Of a stretch of 64,000 bases of DNA, positions 9,760-22,200 are shown one piece after another. The stretch lies in contig WEDG01004538.1 of NCBI GenBank assembly GCA_017591395.1, positions 1-64,000 of the forward strand, written 5' to 3'. The stretch comes from Schistocephalus solidus (taxonomy: Eukaryota > Platyhelminthes > Cestoda > Diphyllobothriidea > Diphyllobothriidae). Position numbers and translations under genes: made by a program. The first letter of the stretch is position 1. Every line of letters starts with the position of its first letter. The notes beneath the pieces were generated by a model. It did no database searches and had not been told where the DNA came from. It worked only from the letters and a program-made list of their open reading frames with translations.

Positions 9760-10805
9760 CTACGCCATAATGGCGCCTTACTCCTATTGCTCTGAGGTGA
9801 GGTTCAAGCCTATTGACAACAGCATTCAATACTTGAACTATCCCGGATTGAGTATAAAATGTAAAGCTTAGAAATTTGAGCGTTAATGTGCGCTTACACT
9901 ATAGGAAGTTGCTGCCGCTGATACCGTTCTCACAGGCATTCTGAAAAGTGCTCAACAAGGATGACGAAGTTTTGCTGGGGTTCCTGCGTTCAAGAGATGC
10001 AGTGCAGTTTGGGGGGTCGATTTCAGAGGGGCGGAGGTTGAATTTTAGTCTATTTAAAACTCTTTATCGAACGTGTTTCTGATCAGCATGTCCGCCTTTG
10101 TAAAAACGTTCATATTCAAGTCAAATTTAGGGGATTCACTAACTATGTTACTGGAGCGCGGAATGCACCATTCTTCCGTTTATTTATGCTGGCCGATATC
10201 AAGTCTTTGGTCTTGCGCCGATTTTGAATCTGTGCTTATGCAAATTCCTTAATAAGGTGCCCTATTCGTCCAATCAAATCAAATGGCCTCATTGTGGCCT
10301 ATAAACGCACAGAGGTTTAGCTTGTCATGAGGAAACCAGTTGAAATGCCATTTTTAAGTAGAGTGGTTTCCCATATAGTTCGGAGAGACGCAGACGTAAT
10401 GACCCCCGTCTAAGTTTGTACTTTGAAGTTGGTTGTATTGAGACACGATCGGTAACTCCGCCAACTTAGTGATTTTTTCAGGGAAGGTGGTCCTGGTCTG
10501 GTATTGATACCAGCCATTTTCTTTCCGAAAAAGCTCACTTGTGGATCAATCATGGTAGTGTTAATAGTAGCAGGGAACAAGGAATTTTCTAGTTTCTCCA
10601 CTCCCACTTATTTTTTCTGTACTTCGACACATTGAACAGTACACTAGAAATTCCAAGTGCGGTTATGTCAATCGGCTAAGATAACAAATCACTGGTTAGC
10701 CCTTCTTATCTCGAAAAGAACACTTTCAACAGCGTATTCACCATATTACTTTCACTGAACTACAATAGTGAAGCCAACATTTCGCCATCTGGGATAAAGT
10801 GGTGC
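9760..10805. other. No feature recognised
   Basis: No coding, RNA or repeat signal that I can support. Confidence 0.55.
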
Positions 10806-10823
10806 TCACAGATCAATTTACGG

Positions 10824-11048
10824 AACATGCCTGTCCCGTTGTATCTTGGGACTCAATCTAGAACCCTAGCAGGCAGTCATATAGCGACTATTAAACATAT
10901 GCAGCTAATTGAGTACCAATATAGACAAGGGTGACCGGAATGGCAATTTCTGGCTTATCAGCCAGTCATGCACAACCCAAGATGTTTCGTTACTTGAGAT
11001 TCGAAACCGCGACCGTTGGTCATTGAGTAGAACGCTCTTTAAATGAGT
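10824..11048 (-). repeat. Dispersed SINE copy, left arm of a fold-back pair
   Basis: Complement of the monomer from the palindrome region (GGAACATGCCTGTCCCGTTG, decayed) back to the A-box side of the tRNA head. The hammerhead core has lost CGGCTAATGA-like sequence in its first strand, so it is dead. It faces the + copy that starts at 11049. Confidence 0.78.
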
Positions 11049-11165
11049 CAATGTCTCGAATCCCAGGTGGTCCACAATTACGCTTGGGTATGACTGGCTG
11101 AGGACGACTAATAAGCCAGAAATGACCAGTCCGGTCTCCCTCGTCTTTGTCTGTAATCCATTGTT
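11049..11165 (+). repeat. Dispersed SINE copy, right arm of a fold-back pair
   Basis: Starts at the B box (TCTCGAATCCCAGG). The core at 11097-11121 reads CTGAGGA ... GAAA (one core mutation). Its stem III reads GACC/GGTC, where the G-U pair of array units is replaced by A-U. Confidence 0.78.
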
Positions 11166-11179
11166 TGGAAATCTACCCC

Positions 11180-11585
11180 AAAGAGGACATATTAAAAAAT
11201 ATTTTCGTCTTATTTACTTACTTGTTTGGTGACAACCTACGTCACAACACCTCAGAAAAAGGGACCCTGGTAACTGTATACGGCAAAATAATGCGGGTTT
11301 ACTTCTAATGACACGACACACAAGTTAATCCTATTGACAAAGGGCCTTACGGGCAAGTTTCTGAGCATGGGAGTAAATACACAGTTTAGAAGTGTGCGCA
11401 TCAGTATGAGATAACGTAACGGGGTGGGTGCTTCCGCTAGTAATATTCTCGCTGGTTTTATGAAGAATATTTGAGGATGGCATTTATGTAAGGCTGGACG
11501 TTGTCCCATTCGCAGGATATATTGCGGTTTCGAGATTGAAGTCCTCAGCGGAGGGGAGGATATATTGCTCAGAAGAAGACGAAAA
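11180..11585. other. No feature recognised
   Basis: Unique-looking sequence between a SINE pair and the (GAA)n tract. Confidence 0.55.
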
Positions 11586-11586
11586 A

Positions 11587-11663
11587 GAAGAAGAAGAAGA
11601 AGAAGAAGAAGAAGAAGAAGAAGAAGAAGAAGAAGAAGAAGAAGAAGAAGAAGAAGAAGAAGA
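11587..11663. repeat. (GAA)n microsatellite
   Basis: About 25 GAA units, a pure purine strand. Translations of this tract are poly-Glu or poly-Ser artefacts. Confidence 0.95.
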
Positions 11664-11892
11664 GTCTATCACTGGATCCAGTGTTCGCTTCTATCAGTAT
11701 ATATTGCCTTCTGGTCTACCGGGTTGCTTTAAAAAGGCTTCTTCCGTCAATTTTTATCCTTTCGACTGTTGTATAAGAGAAAAATTTTGGATTGATAGTG
11801 CAGCTCCGTCATTGGAGCGTGTACCTTCGGACTTCAGTCTAGATAAATTTTTAGGATGCAAGATTAAAACATTTTTACTTATGATGAAGTAG

Positions 11893-12104
11893 AACATGCT
11901 TCTCCTGTTGTGCCTTGGGGCTCAATATAGAGCCCTCGTAGGCAGTCGCTTCACGACTAGTTACATGCATATGATGGAGTACCGACAAAGACAAGGGAGA
12001 CCGGAATGACAATTTCTGGCATATTAGCCGTCATCAGCCAGTCATAGACAAACCCAAGGTTGAACCACCTGGGATTCGACCCCGTAACCTTTGGTCCCCT
12101 AGTC
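11893..12104 (-). repeat. Dispersed SINE copy, left arm of a fold-back pair
   Basis: Complement of the monomer. The hammerhead core at 12013-12037 is intact in both conserved strands (CTGATGA and GAAA). Its tRNA-like end stops next to the TCGA in the anticodon region. Confidence 0.8.
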
Positions 12105-12196
12105 GATCGGTGAGCGTCACTTTATTATTGATATTCCCGATCACAACCGACAGGACAACGAGCCCGTGGCTCATTGGTAGATCGTTCGATTCTATA
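12105..12196 (+). repeat. Dispersed SINE copy, right arm of a fold-back pair
   Basis: Runs from the monomer 3' end (CGATCACAACCGACAGGAC) through the A box (GTGGCTCATTGG) and stops at GTTCGATT. This is where the inverted left arm resumes, so the two arms together make roughly one monomer broken and inverted at TCGA. Confidence 0.75.
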
Positions 12197-12199
12197 TTC

Positions 12200-15100
12200 T
12201 GTTGTGAACCTTTTGCCGTCCAGACCTACGTCTCGCTACAGAGACGAGAACGCACCTGCAACTCAGCTCCGTTTTTGAGAGGGGTGGAGGTGGTCTTAAT
12301 CAGTCCAAGCAGGTGTGCAGGTGGGCTTCGGCGTTCGCCTCGTCGTTCTCGTGTACTTTAACAGCATCGCTCATGACCTTCGTGTGCACTGTCCTTCGGA
12401 CACGCATTTTGCGTGGAGGCAAAGGCTTCCCTTGAGTGGAGGACATTGCACTATCGATTTTGCCTTTCCCCGCTGTCCCTGTAACTTGCCTAAGTGAACA
12501 CTAGGTGGCGCATGTGTGTGTGTGTGGTTGGGCGCGGAGCCGATGCTGTCATTTTTGCCACTCGAGGTGAAACCAGTTTTGTGGACGCGTATGCCATGTG
12601 AATTTAATTCGGCATCGTTAGGCACTTGTTGGCTCTAAATAGGCGTAGCTTCCACCCTTAAGGACGATTTGTTAAAAGCGTACTGTAACCGGCAGTTCTG
12701 TCGCTTAGGTTAACGCGAACGTAAAACTAGAGTGAAAACCGCAGTTGAGTTTTTGTATGACAGTGGATACGCGTATATACCAAAGGAGTGGGCTGGAGTC
12801 AACGCCCGACTCCAGGCAATAAAACTTGTGTTCGCAAGATTGTGACACAGGAACGATTTCAAGCAAAGTTTGGTCCCATTGTCGCTGTAGATGTAAGTTG
12901 GTCTTCCTCGCCTGCTAACAAATTTCAGCAGACATTGACGGAAGGAATCAATGGAAAGAATAGAGGACGTCTCGAGATGTGCTGCTTATGACCTGCAGGC
13001 AAATAAACAGGCAACCATAGAGTTTCTCATAAGATCGTCCACTATGGATCATAAAAGGTGAAAAATAGTATACGCCAGTACATTATAAAAAGATAACATC
13101 TTACCTCTGTCATTAGTATGGGAAGCGGAGCCATCAGCTACCCTACAAGTTGCTTAAAGTTACGATAAACACGTTTAACTGAAATACCGCTCTTCGCTAT
13201 ACAAAAATTCTGACTGATAGCACCCAAAACCCCCTGAGAGCAATTTATGGAAAGCGTACGTATATTCACCTGTGAAACATTGCGATGGATGTACAAAAGT
13301 CTCCCTGTTATTTTAAAGGCAGCGGTCTGTAATCATTTATTTACGCCCCCGCGACAATATACATATGATGTGCACCTATAAATGCCCTAGGTATATGTGT
13401 GTAAGCAGTAGTGGTGGAGGAAGGCGGATAGGGAGACCACTTCAGTCTTCCTACAGGAAGTAATACCGACAGATGTCCTTTTGCCCTGGGACTCCAATCC
13501 TTAACCAGTGCAAGCGGCTGCATGATGACGCATGTGATCAGCGATCGAGGAGGAGTCCTAATGTCAACGAAAAGCCAGACAAGAATGTCTATTTTTGGCT
13601 TACGGGGGTCATTTCAGCCGCCCTTGTCGTGGATTGGTATGAATCCTCGATTGTTGAGAGAACTGTAGTGCCAAATGACCTAGACCAAGTGGACAGTGGG
13701 TCGGTTCGTCACGGGCGCGGAACATGCGCGCCACCTGAGGAGTCTGATGGTGACTATCCTAATGATACTGATGAGGATGACAGCGACGATGGTGACGACG
13801 GCGATGGAAATGGTGGTAAAAGGAGTGATTGAAGAAGAGTCGCTACAATATTTTAAATGCATAAATGCAATGAACAAATCGTTTATAGCAGCTCCGTTGA
13901 GTTGGGTAGTCCAGTTTCGTGTTTAACTAATTTCAACCTCTAACTGTGGCCGCTAAAATGTTGTCATCGACCAGGTAAAACGCTGTGAATTGACAATCTC
14001 TCTTTTTAAACCTAAAACAGGAGGTTTGTATTCGATTCTTTCTTGTGTAACTGTATGCACTTTGGCGTCAGCTGAACATATTAACTTTCAAAGATAGGCT
14101 CCCAGTTCTTATCAGGCTTTAATGTATTAAATCTACCAAATCATAGTAGGGATTTCTCTATTAACCTATGTAAGCTTTAAGGTGCTGTTTCCACTACGCT
14201 AGCAAAATAAGTTGGCAACAAAACCCCTAAGGCCATGCGTCACAGCTCACGCCTGTACCAAACTTTTGATCAACCAGCCACATTGTTAAAATTTCATGAA
14301 AGTGCGTGAGAATCCGGCCTGCGCTGCACTCGCCTTTACTTCCCCGAGTTTCGGGCGTTCCGCTGTCATGACGGCATCCTGGACGTCGGTCCTGCCCACG
14401 CAGGCAATACCGCGTGTGCTGGAGCTTCATTTATTGATTTTCCGTGGGGTCCGGTGCCACGCCTGAGACGCCGAAGTGCACGCGCGCCGTCGACCCAATT
14501 TTGCTAGCGGTTGTGGTGTCGTGCCAATAGACGTTCGGCACCTACTTTTGATGCGCCGAGCGGATGTACTTTTAAGGAGGTACGGTTCAACTGTTGACGC
14601 AGCTTTATAGCAGACATCCTCAAGGCCATTTTTCGGTCACTTCAGTTGGCCATTAGGATGGCCTTGCTTTATGTTAAGTTGAAAGGCCGAAGCACAACTG
14701 GTAAAAGAGCTGGTTGGCAAAACCAGCAGTCCTAAACGAATTTTGTTACCAACACGACTAGGGACACTGGAGTTGTCATTTCTGACAATTTTAGCCGCCC
14801 TGAAGTTTTAATCCGAGTTCTGTGGGTCATTAAGCATCCAAGTTCAACGTTGTTTTTTAATCGAACCACCAGGGTTACACTCTGTTCGCCGAATTCGCAG
14901 ATATGAAAGGCCCTGTGAGAGTGGCGTTACTAGATCTATACTGATCCTGGGGTGTAGGGGTACTAGTTAGGGGTAGCACCACACAGATAGCATTTTGTCG
15001 CTCCATTTGTCTCGTACAGGTGGTGAATGCTCCTGTGGCCGCCTCTAACTGGTACCCAACTCTCACCTGTGGATCCTCAAAGTTGGGTTCTTCCAGCGGC

Positions 15101-15250
15101 CACACCCCGGGCAACCGTCACGACCGGCGGGCTTAATCAGGTGAGGGTCTCCGGTGTTGTGTGTGCCTCCACACCCGGTATGTCTGACTCCCGAACTTCC
15201 CACCTCCCCCCTCTCAAAAAGTCCTACGGTGGGGGCAACAGCAACCCCAT
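12200..15250. other. No gene recognised
   Basis: Contains a GAT-rich stretch (about 13745-13815) that encodes an Asp-rich tail in one short open frame (13473-13832). Composition repeat rather than a recognisable protein. The DNA just before the LINE (14940-15250) has no endonuclease signature. Confidence 0.5.
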
Positions 15251-15254
15251 ACGA

Positions 15255-18200
15255 AGGCCCCAAGGTAAGAGGCCGCCATGTAAGTTAAATACTTTTATTA
15301 AATTTGCCTGCTCACTGTTTTGATTTCAGCAAACAAATAACCGAGAAACTGGAGGACCTGAATGCTCCAGATGATAACGTTACCGTGGAGATACGATGGT
15401 GTCAACTGCGAAATGTCATCCAGTCCACCGCCCTCGATGTCCTCGGAAGCGCACGCCGTCGACACCAGGACTGGTTTGACGACAATGACGCCGACATCAG
15501 CAACTTACTCGCGGAGAAGAATGGACTACACAAAGCCTACATGGACCTTCGGACTGACGCCACCAAAGCAGCCTTCTTCAGATGCCGCCGCCTTGTACAA
15601 CAACGGCTGCGGGAGATGCAGGATGTCTGGATGATCCGAAATGCTGAGGAAATCCAGGGGTATGCGGAACGCAATGAAATGAAAAACTATTTCAAAGCCA
15701 TCAAGGCCATCTCCTGCCCGTGTATCAAGGGGTCCGAACCGCTGATAAGCTCTGACGGAACAACACTGCTGACAGAGAAATCGTAAATTCTGAAGCGCTG
15801 GGCCGAGCACTTTAGAAATGTCCTTAATTGCTCATCAGCCATCTCCGATGCTGCCATTGACCGGCTCCCTCAAGTGGACACGAACAATGACCTGGATCTG
15901 CTGCCTTCCCTACCAGAAACCATCCGGGCCGTGCAGCAGATTTCCAGCGGTAAAGCACCGGGATCCGACGCAATCCCACCGGAAGTCTCCAAGCACGGTG
16001 GGCCCCGGCTGATGGCAGAACTCAAAACACTCTTCTAGGAGATGTGGCGCCAAGGACAAGTTCCTCATGATTTCAAAGACGCGACCATCGTCCATCTCTA
16101 CAAACGGAAGGGGGAACCGGCAAATCTCTGATAATCACAGAGGCATCTCGTTGCTCAAAATCGCCGGGAAGATCTTCGCCCGTATCCTTCTCAATCGTCT
16201 TAACAGTCACCTAGAGCAGGGACTGCTCCCGGAAAGCCAATGTGGATTCCGCCGACGCCGCGGAGCAACCGATATGATTTTTGCCGCCCGCCAGCTACAA
16301 TAGAAGTGTCAGGAGATGCGAACTCACCTATACACTACCTTCGTCGATCTAACGAAAGCCTTTGACACGGTGAATCGTGACGGACTGTGGAAAGTCATGC
16401 AGAAATTTGGTTATCCTGAACGGTTCACGCACATGGTGCGTCAGCTTAATGACGGGATGACGGCGCGCGTCACTGACAATGGGCCGGTATCCGAAGCATT
16501 TGCAGTGACCAACGGAGTGTAGCAGGGCTGCGTATTGGCTCCCACCCTGTTCAGTCTCATGTTCTCGGCTATGCTGATGGACGCCTACCGTGATGAGCAG
16601 CCTGGTTTCCGCATCGCCTACAGAACTGACAAGCACCTTCTCAACAGTCGGCGTATGCAGGCTCCAACGCGCGTGTCTACGACTACAGTCCATGACTTGC
16701 TCTTCGCGGACGACTGCGCCTTAACACTGTGACGGAGGAGGACATGCAAAGGAGCATGGACCTCTTCGCCGAAGGCTGCGCCGATTTTGGATTAACAATC
16801 AGTACAGCCAAAAAGGGTTGTCATGCACCAGCCGCCACCCAGCGCGGAATACAATGCTCCTCGAATCAATGTCAACGGTGCTTAACTAAAAACGTGGAAA
16901 CATTCGCTAATCTAGGAAGCACGATGTCGCGCAACACGAGAATCGATGACGAGGTTGCCCAACGGATCTCCAAAGCTAGTCAGGCCTTCGGCCGGCTGCA
17001 GGCCTCCGTGTGGAATCGCCACGGTATTCAACTGAACACCAAACTGAAGATGTACAAGGCCGTCGTCTTGACGACACTCCTTTACGGAGCGGAAACCTGG
17101 ACCGTCTACTCGAAGCAGGCCAGGAAGCTGAATCACTTTCATCTCAGCTGCCTCCGCAGAATACTGAAGCTGAGATGGCAAGACAGGATCCCGGACACGG
17201 AAGTCCTGGAGCGGAACGGAATACTCAGCATCCATGCCATGCTGAGGCAAGTGCAACTGCGATGGAGCGGCTACCTGGTAAGAATGGACGACGAGCGCCT
17301 TCCAAACGACTTTTCTATGCCGATGTCACTGCGGGTACTCGCCGGCAGGGAGGTCAAAAACGACTCTACAAGGACATTTTGAAGAAATCGCTGAAGAAAC
17401 TGCAAATCAACTCGGTGACCTGGGAGGACCTCGCCCAGGATAGACCAGCATGGAGAAGATCAGTGAAGACTGGTTCAGCAATCTATGAGGCCAACCGGAT
17501 CGCCGCCGCCAAGGCCAAAAGAGCGGCACGAAAGTCACCAGCGCCCCCGGACCAACACCGCCAATGCCCAGGCCCTGCCAACATGCCCGCGCTGTCAACG
17601 CATCTTCCACGCGCGAATCGGCCTGGTTGGACATCTTCGGACGCAATGCACCAACAATCCGACAATTCCGATTTCTACGCCTAATTCTGCCAACCCTCCT
17701 TCTGACTCCCCCACCCTCACTCCTGGCATCAATTCCATTACTCCCACCATCATAGAGACCACATCCATCTACTCATCGCCTGTTACCTCCAGCCCCGCAG
17801 CCACCACCGCCTTCGCCTTCACTACTACCACCACCACCACCATCAGCGATGGGGTTTCTCTCCTAAACTTTCCTTAATGCGACCGCACACTCACCTCACG
17901 CATCGGCCTGGTCGCTCACTTGTGAATACATCGTACAGAGACCGGTGAGCCAGTGCATGTAGCACCATCACACAGCAGAGATCGTCGCCTCCACTGCCCT
18001 CACTGTCCTCGCGCATTCACTCATCGCATGGGCCTATTCGGTCACAGGCGCATCCATGACAGCGGAATTCACCACAATGCCGACAACACCGATACACCAT
18101 GCACACCCTCCGCTCCTGCCATTCTGAGCGCCCCTGCCACTCCTACTACCATGAATGACATCCCCCAGCCTCTACCGATTTCTCCTGCCCACACTGCGCC

Positions 18201-18420
18201 CGTAACTTCAACTCACGCATCGGCCTGATCGGTCACCTGCGAATCCATCGCACGGAGGCTGGTGAACCAGTGCCTGGGGCTCCGACATACAGTCGACGCG
18301 CCCGCCTTCACTGCCCTCACTGCTCCCGCACATTTACACACCGCATGGGCCTATTGGGAAACATGCGCCTCCACGAAAACCTCCGGTAAACCACCGGAGG
18401 CTAAGCAACATCAGCGCACA
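15255..18420 (+). pseudogene. 5'-truncated LINE (non-LTR retrotransposon) with RT and zinc-finger tail
   Basis: The element begins inside the linker just after the endonuclease ([13 protein letters not shown]). The RT region then follows with TKAFDTVNR (about 16343), QGCVLAPTLFSLMFSAML (about 16523) and the catalytic FADD (about 16703). After it comes the usual C-terminal region with [39 protein letters not shown] and DRPAWRRSVKTG. The reading frame is broken by stops at 15784, 16036, 16301 and 16520 and by frameshifts near 15320, 16110 and 16730. The endonuclease is absent. It cannot encode an active enzyme. The family is an APE-type LINE common in flatworm genomes; I do not assign a clade. 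Confidence 0.9.
17580..18380 (+). pseudogene. Zinc-finger tail of the + LINE (about five fingers)
   Basis: Five CCHH/CCHC-like units are visible across shifting frames. Finger one (about 17583) is CPRCQRIFHARIGLVGHL and is CCHC-like. Finger two (about 17876) is degenerate, has lost its first Cys pair and contains an in-frame stop. Finger three (about 17995) is CPHCPRAFTHRMGLFGH. Finger four (18186-18248) is CPHCARNFNSRIGLIGHL. Finger five (about 18310) is CPHCSRTFTHRMGLLG. Two consensus types alternate: SRIGLxGHLRIH and THRMGLxGHxRIH. Linkers are Ser/Thr/Pro-rich. Such fingers in LINE proteins may bind nucleic acid during target-primed insertion; that is inference. Confidence 0.75.
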
Positions 18421-18477
18421 CTACCTACACCAATACATCGACAACACCCTCACAATCACCATTTACCAGAGTATACC

Positions 18478-19258
18478 ATGGTTTCCAAGAAACCGTGGCT
18501 GGGAAGTCTGCCAATCTGACGCTTCCACCAGACCACGCCATCGGCTCAGTGTATGTGCTGTGTGTGTCGAGTGGCTGACCAGTGGACTGGGAGTCAGACG
18601 GCGATGGCTGCTCCATATCCCCTGAGTTTGTGAATCCTGGTGTGTGCGTTATGGGGGCCAGGTCGTGCTGTGGCGCGCGAAGACGGGTACGCCGATCCGT
18701 CAGCCAATGCGCCCAGTCCCACATCAGGCAACTGACCGGCGAGGACAGTGCCTGACGGTGGTTTTTGGGGAGAGAGTGAGGTAAACAGCTCAGCGCATGC
18801 TCCTCACTATAAACAATCTGACGCGCTTAAAACTATCACGGTGCGCTAAAAGTCGTGGCTTGGAAGGTTGCCAACTGACGGGATAACTCGGAATGCATGG
18901 TCAGCACAATGTGATTTTTGTGAAGTGGCTGACTGGCGGACTGAGAGTCAGGCTGCAATGGCTCCTTCTTAATGTGGTCTTTATGGCACTCCCACTCTGT
19001 GGGATCCGAGCCAGGTGTGGTGGCACGCCCAGGGGCGGCTCCGGCCGCACCAGCCACCTGCACCCTCTCCCATCTCCGGTTTTCTTGACTCTTTCTTGAC
19101 ACCGGGCTCAGGTGGGGGAGGAGGAGAGAGTGCGGTAGCTGCAGCGCAAGTCTACTATCACTTAAAACTAATTCACGCGAAAGTCACCGTCCCTGCACCA
19201 CCTGGTGTGGAGCATACTGTGGACCTCGTCTAAATCGACGATCGAACTGCCATCCTGA
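18478..19258 (+). repeat. LINE 3' tail (dimeric)
   Basis: Homologous by eye to 28248-29110 on the other strand. Each half opens with the signature GTGGCTTGGAAGGTTGCC (diverged at 18495, intact at 18855; 360 bp apart), followed by GTGGCTGACTGGCGGACTG. The second half ends with a GGGGGAGGAGGAGAGAGTG tract, GCGGTAGCTGCAGCGCAAG, and a closing hairpin-like CGTCG/CGACG region ending near TCGAACTG. Because this follows the zinc fingers in both LINE copies, I read it as part of the element's 3' end. Confidence 0.75.
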
Positions 19259-19261
19259 TCC

Positions 19262-22200
19262 TGCGATGGAAACGGATATTTCCGTCCTGACTTGGTTCTT
19301 CGAGTCCAGGTTTTTCGTGGAGGTTTCTGAAGTTTCGTTAATTAAATCGCGCTGCCACAGGCACACGCTAAGGGAACCTCACACACCCGAGAATTCTTAC
19401 TTTTACAGCACCAGCAACCCCCCCCCCCCCTCCCCTCCCTCCACGAGCGCGGTAAACTAGCCCCTCTGCACAGCGAAGATGCCGCGACAGGATCCAAAGC
19501 AATAGCATAACCCACCGCGGCCGACTTAACCGCCAACGCTGCCCAAACACATTTTGTCACCGCATTCGACCAGATGTGCCTCCATGAAAACCTGTGGTAA
19601 AACAACACTGGACAAACTACAACGCCACATACCTACTCACTAGCACATGCACAACGCGAACCTGTCCCCATCATTCTGTTCAAGCACGGAATCAGCCCTC
19701 TAACGCAAGCGAGTGTTCATTCGGAAAGTTTTAGTGTGTCCTCTAAAGTAACTAAATTGAAAGCTCCCAGAACAAGCGGATGGTTACTTTTTTACATACT
19801 TACGAGGTTCGAGGGGACAGATTGGCAATCCTATGGCGATGAAATGTGAATGAGTAATCAGAGAAAGGAGTGTATTCCTGCACTGTCTAGTGCATTCTCC
19901 CAACTGGAAAAACTGGACTATCCGTGTCTGAGGACGAAAATAATGCCGTAGAACAACCGCGATATGCCAGACTCATCAGTGTAGGTGGTTCTGTAGGTGG
20001 TTACCATGGTACATCCAAAACCTGTCAATTTATTATTTCCTCGGGGATTGGGAGAGAGAGCTGTCCCGAAAGGCCTCCCTGTTTCTTATTTGTGGCCTTT
20101 CTTCGCGTTTTTTGGCTTTGAATAGCCCTCAGTATTCAGTCATTCGCCGAGTCTGGTTTAGGTATTCTTCTCCAAAGTCTCATACTGCCACCAACCATAA
20201 CTCTGTTTTGTCTGACGTACTGTACTTCTACGAAAATTACAATTTTTGCGGATTGCCTATCATACGGATTGGCAAAGATTAAGAGGCAGTAATTGTTTTT
20301 CCCCGAATATTCATAAGGGGTAAGTGAATTAGGAGAAGGATGATAGTGGTGGTGATGATGATGATGAAGATGATGATGCTGATGATGATGACGATGAGGA
20401 GGAGGGGGAGGAGTGTCCGTCGTCTGTCCAGGCGCAAAGGGCTGTCAATCTGCTAAGATTGGTGGCACCCTGTCACAACATTTTGCAGCCGGAGCACAGA
20501 CAAACTGCGCACGGGTACCCCCAGTACTAAAACTGCCTGCTAATGCACATTTTTAATGGCACGCGGCCAACTTCAGGTTCCATCGGTGTCTCGATCAGAT
20601 CCCTACTGCTGACTGATCATGACGTCGCCAGAGCTGACTCACCTGGTCGCGGCCCGCTCAGACAGTCCAAAAATGCGAAAGGAATATAAGTGCAGAATTC
20701 TAGTCTGAAGCTAAGGGGAGGTAGGGTTTGAAACAGGTCACGAGCGTTGTGTTTTTGGGGATCGGCCACTTAAGAGCCAGCAAGATGAGAGAAATTGAAT
20801 TTCGCGATGAGTGTCGGTGTGCTTATTACTGGTAAGATGGTCTAGACCGGCAGGGGCACCCGTGCCGTTTGACCATCTGGCTGCATTGAGGTCGGCTGTT
20901 TTCTGTCGCCCTCCTGGCATTATTAATGCACTCACTCCGAATTCCAGACGCGGGATGTCTCCGCATTGGTCCGCTGGCTGGCGGTCAGTGAGCTGGCTAT
21001 TTTTTATACCATAACTGCCTGCATCAACCAGCTATTCACACTACTTCGATTCTCGCATTCCATCGCCGCTATCAGCAGCCGGCGGCCCCTGGATTGTGTT
21101 GCCCCCCCTGCAGAATTTGATTGGGTTCATCATATGCCCCTGCCGTGCGTATGGGAGATAGAGGGTAGGCCGACACAAATGCTAGTACGTCCTGATCCAA
21201 AACCACTTCGACCAGATTGTATTCTGAGGTCCATCTTGTTCAACCACAACATCGGCTGGAACCTCGGATGAGACGTGCTTGGTTTTTCCGGTGCAAAATT
21301 TTCCCCTGGGCTCCGACTGACTGACCTCGACTACGTCGACACTGTTTTCCTACTAGCATCAAGATATACTGACCTATAGAACATACTGTTGTGGGCGCAT
21401 AAAGTCGGTAGATCAGTCAATTTATGGAAAGACGAATGTACTTTTAGAACTTAATTACTGACCAGTCGACTAAATACCACGGAATTGATGGCTTCTAGTT
21501 CAAAGAAGTGGCCGATTTCAAATATAGGGCCAAAGATTTAACCCCGGTTAAATTATATCGAGTACCTGCGCACCCATGTGGGGGTCCAGCATTAGAGAGG
21601 ACAACTGCAGCAGAATAAGAGGCACTTATAGATACTGTTAATCAACCAACAGCAAATGTTGCGGATCCGGAGATGGCTGTATATGGGACTCTGTTCGTGG
21701 GTGCGAGATCTATAGTTCGACTGAGTTACATTTTCGTCAGATATCCAGATCCCAATAACTCCCAGGCTTGAGGCCTTATTTCGGCGGCTGCAAAATTAAA
21801 CTGGTGACCCATTTTGAAGAGTTATGCAGTCACTGTTCAGTTTCATAGCAACCGATGTTCATTCATTCGTACGCCGAACTTTCATTCGTTCTGGCCTTCG
21901 TAATTGCAAGGACAGTTTGGGCACGGAATGCGGTACGTTATACGAGATTGCTCATCGCGGTCTTTTCGATATTCGGTCTTCATGACCGGGCTACAAGTGC
22001 AATTCCGGAACCTAGTCCGTAGCTCGATGCTTGGTCAACTCTGAATCGTCCTTAGTGTACACTAGATCGTGACACATCGTCACTGCGCTTTCCCCTTTGG
22101 TTCTCCAGCAAACGAACCAGTATACATGGGTGGTAAAACCTTGTGCATAGAAATCCACATAACTTGATCGCAGAGATATCAGACCTCCCAGGGTTATCTT

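Noticed and set aside
13473..13832. Acidic protein gene (Asp-rich C-terminus)
   Set aside because: The Asp run comes from a GAT-rich simple repeat. No domain or splice signals support a gene.
15280..15332. An intron-like GTAAGT ... TTTTGATTTCAG in the LINE linker, present in both copies (also about 32070-32125 on the - strand)
   Set aside because: Translated in the right frame, the donor reads as coding (PGKLNT) and the 'intron' continues as [14 protein letters not shown] protein. Both copies are just frameshifted coding DNA.
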